Positions 27,683 through 39,421 of a DNA stretch of 64,000 nt are shown piece by piece; within the stretch, counting starts at the first letter, position 1; every line of letters starts with the position of its first letter. Source of the stretch: Thermococcus bergensis (GTDB lineage Archaea; Methanobacteriota_B; Thermococci; Thermococcales; Thermococcaceae); assembly GCF_020386975.1 (NCBI RefSeq), contig NZ_JABFNK010000005.1, positions 62,001-126,000 on the forward strand, written 5' to 3'. The notes beneath the pieces were generated by a model. That model ran no database searches. It was not told where the DNA came from and saw only the letters and a list, made by a program, of their open reading frames with translations. The position numbers and the translations under genes were made by a program.

Positions 27683-28614
27683 ACCCTAGTTCCCACCATC
27701 TGTGAAGTTGTATAATCTGTCCAGATTCACGGCCAGAATCGCCCCTAAAATCCTGACAACCAACCCCCTCAAACTAACACTCCTGCTCGGCTTCAGAAGA
27801 AACTCAGAAAACTTCGAAAACAAAGTCTCAATCCTCCTGCGAAAGTCAGACAAGTACTTGTAAAACTTCTTCTCCTCCAGATTACTAACCTGATTCTCCC
27901 GCTTCACCGGCGTGTAAACAACGCCAAACTTCAGGAATTCCTCCTGAAGTTCTCTACTAACGTAACCCTTATCCAAAAACAGAAAACAGCCAGAAAACTC
28001 CTCAACAATCACCCAGAACTTTTCCCTGACAACACTCACATCATGCTTGTTTGCCGGATCAACGGACAGCAAAGCCAACAGGTTCCCATCAGAGTAACAG
28101 GTCAGCTTGTACCCATAGTAAAACTTTTTTTAGAGGGAACAAACCCAACTGCGGGCTTTTCAGAGATGATTTCTGAAGAACCCTTCTTCTCCTTCCTGTT
28201 TTTTCTGGCCAACTCCTTGGTCTGAATGGGCTTTGAGTCCAGTATTCTAACGTATTCTCTGGCGTGTTTTTTGAATAATTCTTCCTGCGCTAGGAGCAGG
28301 AGTTTTTCGTGCCTGTTCAAGCGTTCTGTTAGTTTGTTGTACCTGATTTTTGGGAACAGCTTCATTTCTTCGATTAGGACTCTGTAAGCGTGCTTGTAAA
28401 CTCCTCCGAAGTGCAGGTGGGCTAGTATTGCGAAGGTTATCAGGTCGTAGAGGCTGATTACTTCCCTGCGAGTGTTTTTCGGGTAGTGTTTGCTGATTAT
28501 CGGATAGATTTCGGATTTTATGATCAGGATTTCCTGCTGAAAGTTCATAACAACCACCAATCAACCAAAAGACTTAAGTGCTTATAACTCTAACGATCTA
28601 ATGGGAACTAGGGT
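27683..28614 (-). mobile_element. IS982-type element, copy 3
   Basis: Same ends as the other copies in reverse orientation, with TTTTAAAA on both sides as an 8-bp target duplication. This copy is the most diverged (for example KEKKGSSEIIS, LLKPSRS, FTDGGN), so it may be the oldest of the five. It lies in the upstream region of the CRISPR leader. Confidence 0.92.
27686..28548 (-). CDS. IS982-family transposase, copy 3, joined by a -1 frameshift
   Basis: First frame from ATG 28548 to a stop at 28102; second frame ends at 27686. The A7 run in coding orientation lies at 28125-28131. Catalytic residues are conserved despite about ten substitutions relative to the other copies. Confidence 0.87.
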
Positions 28615-28767
28615 TTTTAAAATTTTTGTAACCTTTTGTTTAATAGTAACCTTCAGTTACTAAAGACTTCCAGAGCATTCTTAGAGCCTTGAACTCAAAA
28701 TTAATCCTTCAGAGGGCAGAAAATCCAAAAAGAGAAAATTTAAACATGATAACGTGCTATTTTGCAA

Positions 28768-30643
<1,876 letters not shown>

Positions 30644-30647
30644 CGGG

Positions 30648-31745
30648 TCACCTCCGCTTTGCTAACACCGGGAGTAAAGCTATCAGCAAAATAAGCCCAG
30701 GGCCGCAGACACCCTTTTTCTGCTCTACAACGATAATAATGTTTTTGCCGTCTGTTTCGTGCTCTTTAATCTCTAAACCGGTTGGGGCTTTGACGCTTAC
30801 GTTGTCAAATCTGAAAGGCAATGTTATGTTTGCGCTCCATGTTTTCGTGGTGAAACTTTCTTTGTAGTCTACTTTTGGCTTTACTTTTCCCCATACAAGC
30901 ACTTTGTTGCCTTCAATCTTTGAGTTTATATCCTGAATATCCAGGGTTTTGGTGAACTCCTCCCTGATTTTTGTTTCATGGTAGCTGGTGGCATTAACCC
31001 CCTCAAAGGTTGCATTAAACTGTACAAGTCCGCTTAGCGGGTCGTAATAGAGCTGGATAGTCTTTGCAGTTTTTGCCAGAAACTCGTCGAAAGGAACGAA
31101 TTTGGTGGTATTTTCTGATGTCTTGTTCATAATGGCTTCATATACCGAAGAATCGAAGGTTATCACAACTATTGGAAGATAGTAGCCGTTTTCCCATGAT
31201 GCGACATTTTCTACAAGTTCATTTGGCTTTGGAGCTAGGTTGATAACATAAGCGTCCTTTGGAAGAATAATTGTGAGCTTTCTCCAGCTGAATTCAAAAA
31301 CCCTGTTTTTAAACAGAAACTGCATTGGCCCATAGACTGAACTCTGCAGCGTTTGGTTGTTTTCCACGAGGTAGTTGTATATCTTAAACGTCACAACGGC
31401 GGTCCAGTTTTTCCCCAATTTTACGGGGCCTTCTTCAGGCACTACTACTAATGCCTCTTTGGATTGCCTCTCTACCTCTCTCTTGAAATTACCGTATACC
31501 AATGAATAAACAAAGTCATGGAATTCCTCCTCTGCTCTCTGTGGATTCGTCTTGGAGAGATTTTCGAAGTAGTTTATATAAAATGGGTCTTTGAGCTGGG
31601 CGTTGATCTTAACAGAGGCCGTTCCACTGGGATAGACGGTCATGTAAATGTCGATGTTGAAAAGATGCTGTTCTTCATAAGCGTAGACCTGAGAAAATGA
31701 TGCCAGCAACATAACTGCAATCAGAATCAATGTGCCTTTCTTCAT
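30648..31745 (-). CDS. Secreted protein with CGP-CTERM sorting tail
   Basis: A 365-residue extracytoplasmic protein. It has a signal peptide (GTLILIAVMLLASFSQVYA), several N-glycosylation sequons, and a C-terminal CGPGLILLIALLPVLAKRR, which matches the CGP-CTERM sorting signal of Thermococcaceae: Cys-Gly-Pro, a hydrophobic stretch and a basic end. Such tails are thought to be cleaved and the protein lipid-anchored. The body (beta-rich, FNIDIYMTVYPSGTASVKIN) matches no enzyme I know. It is adjacent to and convergent in neither direction with the acyl-CoA synthetase gene, separated by only 4 bases on the same strand, although a joint function is doubtful. Confidence 0.75.
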   Translation of the reverse strand: MKKGTLILIAVMLLASFSQVYAYEEQHLFNIDIYMTVYPSGTASVKINAQLKDPFYINYFENLSKTNPQRAEEEFHDFVYSLVYGNFKREVERQSKEALVVVPEEGPVKLGKNWTAVVTFKIYNYLVENNQTLQSSVYGPMQFLFKNRVFEFSWRKLTIILPKDAYVINLAPKPNELVENVASWENGYYLPIVVITFDSSVYEAIMNKTSENTTKFVPFDEFLAKTAKTIQLYYDPLSGLVQFNATFEGVNATSYHETKIREEFTKTLDIQDINSKIEGNKVLVWGKVKPKVDYKESFTTKTWSANITLPFRFDNVSVKAPTGLEIKEHETDGKNIIIVVEQKKGVCGPGLILLIALLPVLAKRR

Positions 31746-31817
31746 TTTCTCACCTCCAAAACTTTTTCAAATGGTAATACAAAAATTTATTGGTTCAGAT
31801 GGTAGAGAGGGATAGCG

Positions 31818-32285
31818 ATGAGGAAATACAGAAAAGTTGTGGTTGGGGGGACTTTTGACAGGCTCCATTTAGGCCATAAGGCCTTGCTTAGAAAGGCTTT
31901 TGAAGTGGGCAAGTACGTCTATGTTGGTCTAACTTCCGATGAAATGATAAAGAACAAACCTTATGCTGAAAAAATTCTTCCTTATGAAATCAGATTGCGG
32001 GACTTAGTAAAGTTTTTTGAGACAAATAGATACAAAAACTACAGGATAATGAAAATCCACAGCGCAATAGGCTTTGCCGACAGGCTGAAGAGCTTAGAAG
32101 CGATAGTCGTCAGTGAAGAAACGTACAAGGGTGCATTGTTAGTTAACAGGGCGAGAATGGAAAAAGGTCTAAAACCTCTCGACATTGTTACCATAAAGCT
32201 GGTCAAAAGCAAACTTGGAGATAAAATAAGCTCTTCCCTAATAAGGGCCGGTCTTATAGATCCTTTCGGAAATCCAAAGAGGTGA
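31818..32285 (+). CDS. coaD: Phosphopantetheine adenylyltransferase, archaeal type
   Basis: Converts 4'-phosphopantetheine and ATP to dephospho-CoA, the penultimate step of CoA synthesis. The 155-residue protein has the nucleotidyltransferase signature GGTFDRLHLGHKALLRKAF (residues 10-28) and the second motif DKISSSLIRAG near the C-terminus; YVGLTSDEMI and AIVVSEETYKGA are typical of the archaeal/eukaryotic branch. Start at 31818 follows GGGATAGCG, a weak site. It is followed after 4 bases by an FAD-dependent oxidoreductase gene. Confidence 0.93.
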   Translation: MRKYRKVVVGGTFDRLHLGHKALLRKAFEVGKYVYVGLTSDEMIKNKPYAEKILPYEIRLRDLVKFFETNRYKNYRIMKIHSAIGFADRLKSLEAIVVSEETYKGALLVNRARMEKGLKPLDIVTIKLVKSKLGDKISSSLIRAGLIDPFGNPKR

Positions 32286-32289
32286 TAAA

Positions 32290-33549
32290 ATGAGAGTGGT
32301 CACAATTGGGGCTGGACTTGGAGGGCTTTTGACAAGTGCCTTTTTAGCAAGAGCCGGGCATGAAGTAACGGTTCTGGAAAAAGCTCCTTTTGTTGGAGGT
32401 AGATTCACGAACCTCAACTATCAGGGCTTTCAATTGTCTACTGGAGCTCTCCATATGGTGCCTCATGGAGAAGATGGTCCTTTAGCTCATCTGCTGAAGC
32501 TTTTGAACGCCAATGTTGAAATAGTGAATTCCGATCCGAAGGGCAAGTTCTTCATTGATGGGAACCTTTACCACTACAGAGAGGGGTGGAAGCACCTTTC
32601 TCTCAAAGAGAAGGCCAAGGCGATGAAGCTTCTTGCGGAGGTAAAGGCAAACAAACTTCCAACTGGCGAAGAAGCGAGTATGAATGCTTGGGAATGGCTC
32701 GAAGAGAAGATTGGGGACAACGAGTTTGTTTACCTTTTCATAAAGAGCTTTCTCGGCTGGGCGGTCAGCTTGGCTCCAGAAGAAGTCCCGGCGATAGAGC
32801 TGGCTAAGGAGATAAAGGCAACGTTGAAATGGGGAGGTCCGGGGCTAATAAAGGGCGGATGCAAAGCCGTAACGGAAGAACTTGCGAGAATTGTAAGGGC
32901 TAATGGAGGAGAGATATTAACCAGAAAAAGGGTCGTTGAAGTCGATGGAGGTAAAGCAATAACTGCAGACGGTGAAGAATACCCCTACGATGTGCTCATC
33001 TCAAACATCGGAATAAAAGAAACAGTGGAGCTTTTTGGACGGAACAAATTTGACAGGGAGTACCTGAAAAAAGTGGACTCTTTGAAGCCTGCTGAGGGAA
33101 TTAAAATCAACGTCGCCTTGAAAGGAAAGCCCAGAATAGGCAACACGGTTGTCTTTACCTTAGACACCAAAAGAATAAACGGCTACAACGAGCCTTCAGC
33201 ATTAACGCCGGAGCTTGCAAGAGATGGCTACACCCTCATCATGACGCATCAAGCCCTAAGGAGCAAAGATGTAAAAAAAGAGCAAAAGCTTGGCCTCGAG
33301 GATCTCTATTATCTCTTCCCGGAGCTTGACAAAGAGGGAGAAGTTCTAATGGTTCAAACGTATTTAGATGGAAATCCAGTTAATAGGGTTGCCTCTGGAA
33401 TGCACCTTGATTTTCCAATTGAAAACGTCTACATAGTCGGGGACGCAAACAAGGGAGAGGGAGGCATAGAGGTGGAAGGAATAGCCCTTGGCGTTATGAA
33501 GACCCTTGAAAGCCTTGGGATTGGAAGGTTTAGTGAGTGGTATCTCTGA
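32290..33549 (+). CDS. FAD-dependent oxidoreductase of the phytoene desaturase-like family
   Basis: A 419-residue flavoprotein. The N-terminal dinucleotide-binding motif TIGAGLGGLLTSAFLARAGHEVTVLEKA is followed by the GGRF motif, and the C-terminal VYIVGDANKGEGGIEVEGIALGVM closes the FAD site, as in phytoene desaturase and related NAD(P)/FAD oxidoreductases. In Thermococcales, which lack carotenoids, the substrate may be an isoprenoid lipid or another hydrophobic compound, but this is not shown. It begins 4 bases after coaD and is probably cotranscribed. Confidence 0.85.
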   Translation: MRVVTIGAGLGGLLTSAFLARAGHEVTVLEKAPFVGGRFTNLNYQGFQLSTGALHMVPHGEDGPLAHLLKLLNANVEIVNSDPKGKFFIDGNLYHYREGWKHLSLKEKAKAMKLLAEVKANKLPTGEEASMNAWEWLEEKIGDNEFVYLFIKSFLGWAVSLAPEEVPAIELAKEIKATLKWGGPGLIKGGCKAVTEELARIVRANGGEILTRKRVVEVDGGKAITADGEEYPYDVLISNIGIKETVELFGRNKFDREYLKKVDSLKPAEGIKINVALKGKPRIGNTVVFTLDTKRINGYNEPSALTPELARDGYTLIMTHQALRSKDVKKEQKLGLEDLYYLFPELDKEGEVLMVQTYLDGNPVNRVASGMHLDFPIENVYIVGDANKGEGGIEVEGIALGVMKTLESLGIGRFSEWYL

Positions 33550-33703
33550 TTAAAACCGCAAAGATATTTCTTCAATATTCCTTAAATTTGCAAAGCCTTT
33601 CAATTATTTTTCGAAGTTTTTTCTGAAAGTACTGTTTTATGACTAAGAAACCCTTTTAATTCGCTAAAGTCTAACTTTATACACTAGTGCTGGAGGGAGC
33701 AAC

Positions 33704-34651
33704 ATGAGGAAGAGAGTTGTCATTGCTTTGGGTGGGAACGCTATTCTGCAGAGGGGACAGAAGGGGACTTATGAGGAGCAGATGGAGAATGTAAAAAAGA
33801 CCGCAAAGCAAATAGTTGATATTATTCTTGATAATGATTATGAGGTTGTAATAACTCACGGTAATGGTCCTCAGGTTGGAGCTATTCTACTCCAGCAGGA
33901 TGCTGGAGAGCATATGTATGGCATTCCTGCTCAACCCATGGATGTTTGCGGTGCAATGAGCCAGGGGCAGATTGGGTATATGATACAGCAGGCGGTGATT
34001 AACGAATTGAGGAGAAGGGGCATAAACAAGCCGGTGGCAACGATAGTTACCCAAACGATTGTTGACAAGAACGACCCGGCATTTCAAAATCCCTCAAAGC
34101 CTGTTGGACCGTTCTATGATGAAGAGACTGCCAAAAAGCTTGCCAGAGAGAAGGGCTGGGTTGTCATAGAGGACTCTGGGAGGGGATGGAGAAGAGTCGT
34201 TCCTTCACCGGATCCGATTGGGCATGTTGAAGCTCCAATAATCCAAGACCTCGTTGAGAAGGGCTTCATAGTAATAGCCTCCGGTGGGGGAGGAATTCCG
34301 GTTATTGAGGAAAACGGGGAATTTAAGGGCGTGGAGGCAGTGATTGACAAAGATTTGGCTGGAGAAAAACTTGCCGAAGAGGTTAAGGCTGACATCTTTA
34401 TGATACTTACCGACGTCAACGGCGCTGCCATTAACTACGGCAAGCCGAACGAGCAGTGGCTTGGAAAAGTTACTGTTGATGAGCTCAAGAAGTACTACGA
34501 GGAAGGGCACTTCAAGAAGGGCAGTATGGGACCAAAGGTTCTTGCTGCGATAAGATTCATCGAATGGGGTGGAGAGAGAGCGGTAATTGCCGCTTTAGAT
34601 AGGGCTGTTGAGGCCTTAGAAGGAAAAACAGGCACTCAAGTTGTTAAGTGA
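33704..34651 (+). CDS. Carbamate kinase (carbamate kinase-like carbamoyl-phosphate synthetase)
   Basis: A 315-residue amino acid kinase-fold protein with [32 protein letters not shown], and the [13 protein letters not shown] and [14 protein letters not shown] motifs. In Pyrococcus this enzyme makes carbamoyl phosphate from ammonia, CO2 and ATP and is thermally stable enough to channel it to ornithine or aspartate carbamoyltransferase; in catabolism it works in reverse. The start is set by GGAGGGAGC upstream. It lies alone, with IS982 copy 4 beginning 46 bases after its stop. Confidence 0.93.
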   Translation: MRKRVVIALGGNAILQRGQKGTYEEQMENVKKTAKQIVDIILDNDYEVVITHGNGPQVGAILLQQDAGEHMYGIPAQPMDVCGAMSQGQIGYMIQQAVINELRRRGINKPVATIVTQTIVDKNDPAFQNPSKPVGPFYDEETAKKLAREKGWVVIEDSGRGWRRVVPSPDPIGHVEAPIIQDLVEKGFIVIASGGGGIPVIEENGEFKGVEAVIDKDLAGEKLAEEVKADIFMILTDVNGAAINYGKPNEQWLGKVTVDELKKYYEEGHFKKGSMGPKVLAAIRFIEWGGERAVIAALDRAVEALEGKTGTQVVK

Positions 34652-34696
34652 CTTTTTCCTCTATTTTTTCCCAGAAGTTTTAAAAATATTAAGTTA

Positions 34697-35627
34697 ACCC
34701 TAGTTCCCATTAGATCGTTAGGGTTATAAGCACTTAAGTCTTTTGATTGATTGGTGGTTGTATTGAGTTTTCAGAGGGAAATCCTGATCATAAAATCCGA
34801 AATCTACCCGATAATCAGCAAACACTACCCGAAAAACACTCACAGGGAAATAATCAGCCTCTACGACCTAATAACCTTCGCAATACTAGCACACTTGCAC
34901 TTTAACGGAGTTTACAAGCACGCTTACAGAGTCCTAATCGAAGAAATGAAGCTGTTCCCCAAAATCAGGTACAACAAACTAACAGAACGCTTGAACAGGC
35001 ACGAAAAACTCCTGCTCCTAGCGCAGGAAGAATTATTCAAAAAACACGCCAGAGAATACGTTAGAATACTGGACTCAAAGCCCATTCAGACCAAGGAGTT
35101 GGCCAGAAAAAACAGGAAGGATAAGGAGGGTTCTTCAGAAGTCATCTCTGAAAAGCCCGCAGTTGGGTTTGTTCCCTCTAAAAAAAGTTTTACTATGGGT
35201 ACAAGCTGACCTGTTACTCTGATGGAAATTTGCTGGCTTTACTGTCTGTTGATCCGGCGAATAAGCATGATGTGAGTGTTGTCAGGGAAAAGTTCTGGGT
35301 GATTGTTGAGGAGTTTTCTGGCTGTTTTCTGTTTTTGGATAAGGGGTATGTTAGCAGGGGGCTCGAGGAGGAATTTCTGAGGTTTGGCGTTGTTTACACG
35401 CCAGTAAAGCGGGGGAATCAGATTAGCAATCTGGAGGAGAAGAAGTTTTACAAGTACTTGTCTGACTTTCGCAGGAGGATTGAGACTTTGTTTTCGAAGT
35501 TTTCTGAGTTTCTTCTGAGGCCGAGCAGGAGTGTTAGTTTGAGGGGGTTAGCTGTCAGGATTTTAGGGGCGATTCTGGCCGTGAATCTGGACAGATTATA
35601 CAACTTCACAGGTGGTGGGAACTAGGG
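34697..35627 (+). mobile_element. IS982-type element, copy 4
   Basis: ACCCTAGTTCCCA at the left end, TGGGAACTAGGG at the right; an 8-bp target duplication TTAAGTTA on both sides (34689-34696 and 35628-35635). Intergenic between the carbamate kinase gene and the ClpP-class gene, so no gene is broken, although it lies 42 bases before the start of the latter and may displace its promoter. Confidence 0.93.
34763..35625 (+). CDS. IS982-family transposase, copy 4, joined by a -1 frameshift
   Basis: Starts at TTG 34763 where other copies have ATG, and differs in the first residues (LSFQREILII instead of [10 protein letters not shown]). First frame to 35209, second to 35625; A7 run at 35180-35186. 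The second half is like copy 1 ([14 protein letters not shown]), while the region around the start is private, suggesting recombination or mutation. Confidence 0.87.
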
Positions 35628-35669
35628 TTAAGTTACAATAATTCTGTAGGAATATTCGGGGGTGAACTC

Positions 35670-36512
35670 ATGGATCCGCTGAGTGGATTCATAGGCTCAT
35701 TGATATGGTGGATACTGTTTTTCTATTTGCTTATGGGGCCTCAGCTCCAGTACAGACAGCTACAGATTGCGAGGGCAAAGCTGCTGGAAAAGCTGGCAAA
35801 AAAGAGGAATTCCACAGTGATAACAATGATTCACAGGCAGGAAAGCATAGGTTTCTTTGGAATCCCTGTGTACAAGTTTATTAGCATAGAAGATAGTGAA
35901 GAAATTCTCAGAGCGATTAGAATGGCTCCAAAAGACAAGCCAATTGACTTGATTATTCACACCCCTGGAGGATTAGTTCTGGCAGCAACACAGATAGCGA
36001 AGGCTTTGAAAGACCATCCCGCTGAGACAAGGGTAATAGTGCCGCACTACGCAATGAGCGGTGGGACATTAATAGCATTAGCCGCTGACAAGATAATAAT
36101 GGATCCTCACGCCGTTTTAGGACCGGTGGATCCACAGCTGGGCCAGTATCCAGCGCCGAGCATAATAAGGGCTGTTGAACAAAAAGGCGCAGAGAAGGTT
36201 GATGATCAAACTCTCATCCTCGCTGATGTGGCAAAGAAAGCAATAAACCAGGTTCAGGACTTTGTATACAGTCTCTTAAAGGACAAATACGGTGAAGAGA
36301 AAGCCAGAGAACTGGCTCAAATACTAACCGAGGGAAGATGGACTCACGACTACCCAATAACTGTTGAGCATGCAAAGGAGCTTGGACTTCACGTTGAAAC
36401 AGACGTTCCAGAAGAGGTCTATGCCTTAATGGAGCTCTACAAACAACCTGTAAAGCAAAGAGGAACTGTAGAATTCATGCCTTATCCGGTAAAGCAACAA
36501 GGGAAGGACTAG
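35670..36512 (+). CDS. ClpP-class serine protease-like membrane protein (SDH/DUF114 family)
   Basis: A 280-residue protein with an N-terminal membrane helix (LIWWILFFYLLMGPQ) followed by a ClpP/crotonase-fold domain. Motifs include IDLIIHTPGGLVLAATQIA, which forms the oxyanion region, and VIVPHYAMSGGTLIALAADKI with the putative catalytic Ser, then MDPHAVLGPVDPQLGQYPAPSI. It belongs to the archaeal SppA/NfeD-related group annotated as ClpP-class periplasmic serine protease or DUF114. The natural substrate is unknown; membrane-protein or signal-peptide turnover is plausible. Confidence 0.85.
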   Translation: MDPLSGFIGSLIWWILFFYLLMGPQLQYRQLQIARAKLLEKLAKKRNSTVITMIHRQESIGFFGIPVYKFISIEDSEEILRAIRMAPKDKPIDLIIHTPGGLVLAATQIAKALKDHPAETRVIVPHYAMSGGTLIALAADKIIMDPHAVLGPVDPQLGQYPAPSIIRAVEQKGAEKVDDQTLILADVAKKAINQVQDFVYSLLKDKYGEEKARELAQILTEGRWTHDYPITVEHAKELGLHVETDVPEEVYALMELYKQPVKQRGTVEFMPYPVKQQGKD

Positions 36513-36671
36513 CTAAGCAAATTTTTTTATTTATTTTTTTTATTTATTTACATCACTTTTTGAAAAGTTAAGCTTTGGTTTTCAGTTCTGGTGAATAATT
36601 TCGCGTCCCAGCCAAAAAGTTTTTATTTGGTTTTTGCATCCCTTTAGTTAGGCTTAAATCAAGGTGAGATT

Positions 36672-37613
36672 ATGATCAACTATTCTAAAATTGAGGAAGG
36701 GGAAGAGACCATGCAAGTGAAAGTAGACCCAGAGGAAATTAAGAGGATAAAAGCCGAAATAGAGGCTTTAGAAAGAGAGAAAAAGGAAATCCAAGAGAGA
36801 TTGGAACAGCTCCAAAAGGAGCTGAATATCTGGATACAAAAAAGAGATGAGAAGAACAACGAGGTAAAGCAGTTAAGAGAGAAGGCAAGAGAGTATAAAG
36901 CAAAGAGGGATGAAATCAACAAGCAGATTCAGGAGCTTAAGAAGAACAGGGACGAGATAAACGCCAAGCTCGACCTTCTTTATCAAGAAGCTCTCGAGTA
37001 CAAGGCAAAGAGGGACGAATACAGACAGCTGAGAAGACTGAGAATGCCAAAGGAGAAGATAGAGGAGAGAATTGAAAAGCTCGAATGGGAACTGCAGACC
37101 AATCCAAACATCACTCCCGAGAGAGAAAAGCAGATAGTCGATCAAATTCAGGTTTTGGCTACAGAGCTTGAAATTCTCCAGCAAGCTGATAGATTCCACA
37201 AGAAGCTCCAAGAAACAAGAAAGAAGATTGAAAACCTGAAAAAAGCAAGAAGAGCGATAGGGATGGAAATACAGAAGCTCGCAAACCAGAGCCAGCAGTT
37301 CCATGAGCAGATGTTAAAAGCATACCAGCAAGCTGATGAAATTAAAAAAGAAGCCGATGAGTACCACCAGAAGGTTGTCGAGCTCAGAGATAAGATCAGA
37401 GAAGTGAGGCTGGCTCTCAGGGATGTAGAGAAGAAGATATTCGAGTTTGACCAGAAGCACAAGGAACTTATAGCGTATAAGATGGTTGCAAGGATGAGAT
37501 CAAAGAAAGACGCTACATTCGAAAAGGCAGTTGAGGCTCTTGAAAAGTTCAAGCGTGGTGAAAAGCTTACCTTGGACGAGCTCCTGTTGCTCCAGAGATA
37601 CAATCTGGTGTGA
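36672..37613 (+). CDS. Archaeal long coiled-coil protein (COG1340 type)
   Basis: A 313-residue, highly charged, almost entirely alpha-helical protein with heptad patterns across about residues 20-270 (for example IKRIKAEIEALEREKKEIQERL). It belongs to the widespread archaeal coiled-coil family sometimes misannotated as phosphoserine phosphatase. It has no ATPase motif. A structural, chromosome-organising or scaffold role is guessed in the literature for such proteins; none is demonstrated here. Start at 36672 follows AAGGTGAG; an alternative is ATG 36714. It ends 3 bases before arcS. Confidence 0.8.
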   Translation: MINYSKIEEGEETMQVKVDPEEIKRIKAEIEALEREKKEIQERLEQLQKELNIWIQKRDEKNNEVKQLREKAREYKAKRDEINKQIQELKKNRDEINAKLDLLYQEALEYKAKRDEYRQLRRLRMPKEKIEERIEKLEWELQTNPNITPEREKQIVDQIQVLATELEILQQADRFHKKLQETRKKIENLKKARRAIGMEIQKLANQSQQFHEQMLKAYQQADEIKKEADEYHQKVVELRDKIREVRLALRDVEKKIFEFDQKHKELIAYKMVARMRSKKDATFEKAVEALEKFKRGEKLTLDELLLLQRYNLV

Positions 37614-37616
37614 AGC

Positions 37617-39332
37617 ATGGAAATAGTAAAGCACGAAGGTCCAGGAAGGCTTGGGTTAGTTAAGCTTAATGGAAAAACCTTTGAAACACCCGCTTTGGCA
37701 GGGGTAGATTTTACTCTTTCGCCGTTCAATTCTTACTTCTACCCCAAAGATTTTAGGGAATATGATTTCAACCTTGCCCCTTCAATCCCCCTCAGCTTTT
37801 ATACTCCGAGGGAAATAGTGGAAAAAGCATTGAGCAGGCTGTATGAGGTTGATTACTCAAAATTCAACGCCCTTTATGTCCCGGTCGTGAGGAACCTTGA
37901 GTACATCGAGGAGTTCCTTGACAATGTTCTCTCTCAGTATTCCTTCGATGCCCTCTACATAGGGAATGCAAAAATCTTTGTAAAAGACTACAGGAGATTT
38001 GTTCAAGCCATTAGGCTTATCCGGGAAAAAGATCCAAATTTACTCCTCATTACTGACCTTGAGCCGTTTTTCTACCCCCTGGCTGTTTATCTCGGCATTG
38101 ATGCATTTGATACCCGTTCCTTGAAGCTCTACGATTTCCACAAGAAGGGCTTTACGCAATTTTCTCCGATACTGTGGGATGAGAAAGAGAATTCTCTTGA
38201 ATTTGCTAAGGGGGTTATAAAACTTGTTAAAAAGGCTCTTGAGGAAGGGAAGCTCCGCTATCTGGTTGAGAACTTTTTCTACACTCAAGCTCACGCTGGA
38301 ATATTGAGGATAGCTGATAAAGAAAATTGGGACTATCTTGAAAAATACACTCCAATACAAAGGGACACCGTTTACTTCATAAGCGATGCCTCCCAGAACA
38401 GGCCGGAAGTAGTGAGGTGGAGGCAGAGAGTAGTTGAGAGATTTAAGCCCCCTGAAAACGCTGAAGTGCTCTTCCTTTTCCCATGCTCAGCTAAAAAGCC
38501 CTATTCCCACTCGCGCTCTCACACCCTTTACAGAAAAGCCCTCAAGGAAGCCCTTGGAAGTGGGATATACAGGATACATGAGCTTATTTTAACTTCTCCT
38601 TTTGGAGTCGTGCCGAGAGAGTGGGAGTGGCTGGCTAAATACGACATTGTAGTTACCGGTCACTGGAGTGAAGAAGAGATAATCTCCGCGGCTGAGCTCT
38701 TAGCTAATGCTCTGGAGAAGTACCCCAAGAGGGTTCCGATAATAGCTCATTTGGATGAAGCTTATGTAGACGTTGCTAAAAGAGCCAGCGAGATTAGCGG
38801 GAGAGAGATAATCTTTACTCCAGTTAAAAACGGCACAACAAGTAAGGAAAGTTTGGATGGCTTAAAGAAGACGATAAAAGAACTTGGCATTGAATTAGCT
38901 GCTGGAAAAGAAGATAGAACTTATCGCTTCTACGAGAACATTAGGAAGGTGTTTGACTTCTACTTTGGCTTGGGTGCCGGAGAGGCGGTTCTCCCCGAGG
39001 ATGCTAGAATCATAGGTTCCAAAATGCTCCGCATTCTCATAGGCAATGAGCAAACTGGAACTTACCAAGACGGCGTGATAAGTGTAACGCCCTTTGGCAT
39101 GCAGCGCATCTACGATGCAACGAAGAGCTATTACGTGAAGATTGACTTCGATCTCAGGGGAGACGTTTTTGCCGTGGGAGTTAATGAAGCAGATTACAAA
39201 ATACGCCCGGATGACATTGTGGGCGTTGTAAGGGATGAAAAAGTAGTTGGCGTTGGAAAGGCTATTCTGAGTGGAGAGGAGATGGTGAAAGCAAAGAGAG
39301 GCGTTGCTGTGAAGGTGAGAAAGAAATTATGA
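37617..39332 (+). CDS. arcS: Archaeosine synthase ArcS (TGT-like with C-terminal PUA)
   Basis: Converts preQ0 at position 15 of tRNA toward archaeosine. The 571-residue protein has a TGT-related N-terminal domain lacking the normal catalytic machinery, a middle domain with the ArcS signature PCSAKKPYSHSRSH (about residues 288-301), and a C-terminal PUA domain (residues about 495-571) for tRNA binding. This layout matches euryarchaeal ArcS rather than ArcTGT, which carries the transglycosylase active site. It follows the coiled-coil gene by 3 bases. Confidence 0.92.
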   Translation: MEIVKHEGPGRLGLVKLNGKTFETPALAGVDFTLSPFNSYFYPKDFREYDFNLAPSIPLSFYTPREIVEKALSRLYEVDYSKFNALYVPVVRNLEYIEEFLDNVLSQYSFDALYIGNAKIFVKDYRRFVQAIRLIREKDPNLLLITDLEPFFYPLAVYLGIDAFDTRSLKLYDFHKKGFTQFSPILWDEKENSLEFAKGVIKLVKKALEEGKLRYLVENFFYTQAHAGILRIADKENWDYLEKYTPIQRDTVYFISDASQNRPEVVRWRQRVVERFKPPENAEVLFLFPCSAKKPYSHSRSHTLYRKALKEALGSGIYRIHELILTSPFGVVPREWEWLAKYDIVVTGHWSEEEIISAAELLANALEKYPKRVPIIAHLDEAYVDVAKRASEISGREIIFTPVKNGTTSKESLDGLKKTIKELGIELAAGKEDRTYRFYENIRKVFDFYFGLGAGEAVLPEDARIIGSKMLRILIGNEQTGTYQDGVISVTPFGMQRIYDATKSYYVKIDFDLRGDVFAVGVNEADYKIRPDDIVGVVRDEKVVGVGKAILSGEEMVKAKRGVAVKVRKKL

Positions 39333-39385
39333 GAAACTTTTTAACAATTTTTTAAAACTACTTCTGACGACGGGCAATGAAAGGT

Positions 39386-39420
39386 CTGACTTTTTCTTTT
39401 CTCAAGCCTCGCTCTTTCAC
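39386..39420 (+). repeat. Possible IS605-type end remnant
   Basis: CTGACTTTTTCTTTTCTCAAG followed by CCTCGCTC closely resembles the segment at 54582-54606 (TGACTTTTCTTTTTCAAGCC then TCGTCCC), which leads into a GC-rich hairpin typical of TnpB-element right ends. The hairpin is missing here. Low confidence as the match is short. Confidence 0.35.
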
Positions 39421-39421
39421 C

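Noticed and set aside
28043-28225. Small plus-strand frame inside IS982 copy 3 (also in copies 2 and 5)
   Set aside because: Antisense shadow repeated with each IS copy.
33550-33703. CRISPR-like fragment (CTTTCAATTATTTTTCGAAG) upstream of the carbamate kinase gene
   Set aside because: Only the first 9-10 bases resemble the repeat end and there is no second copy.
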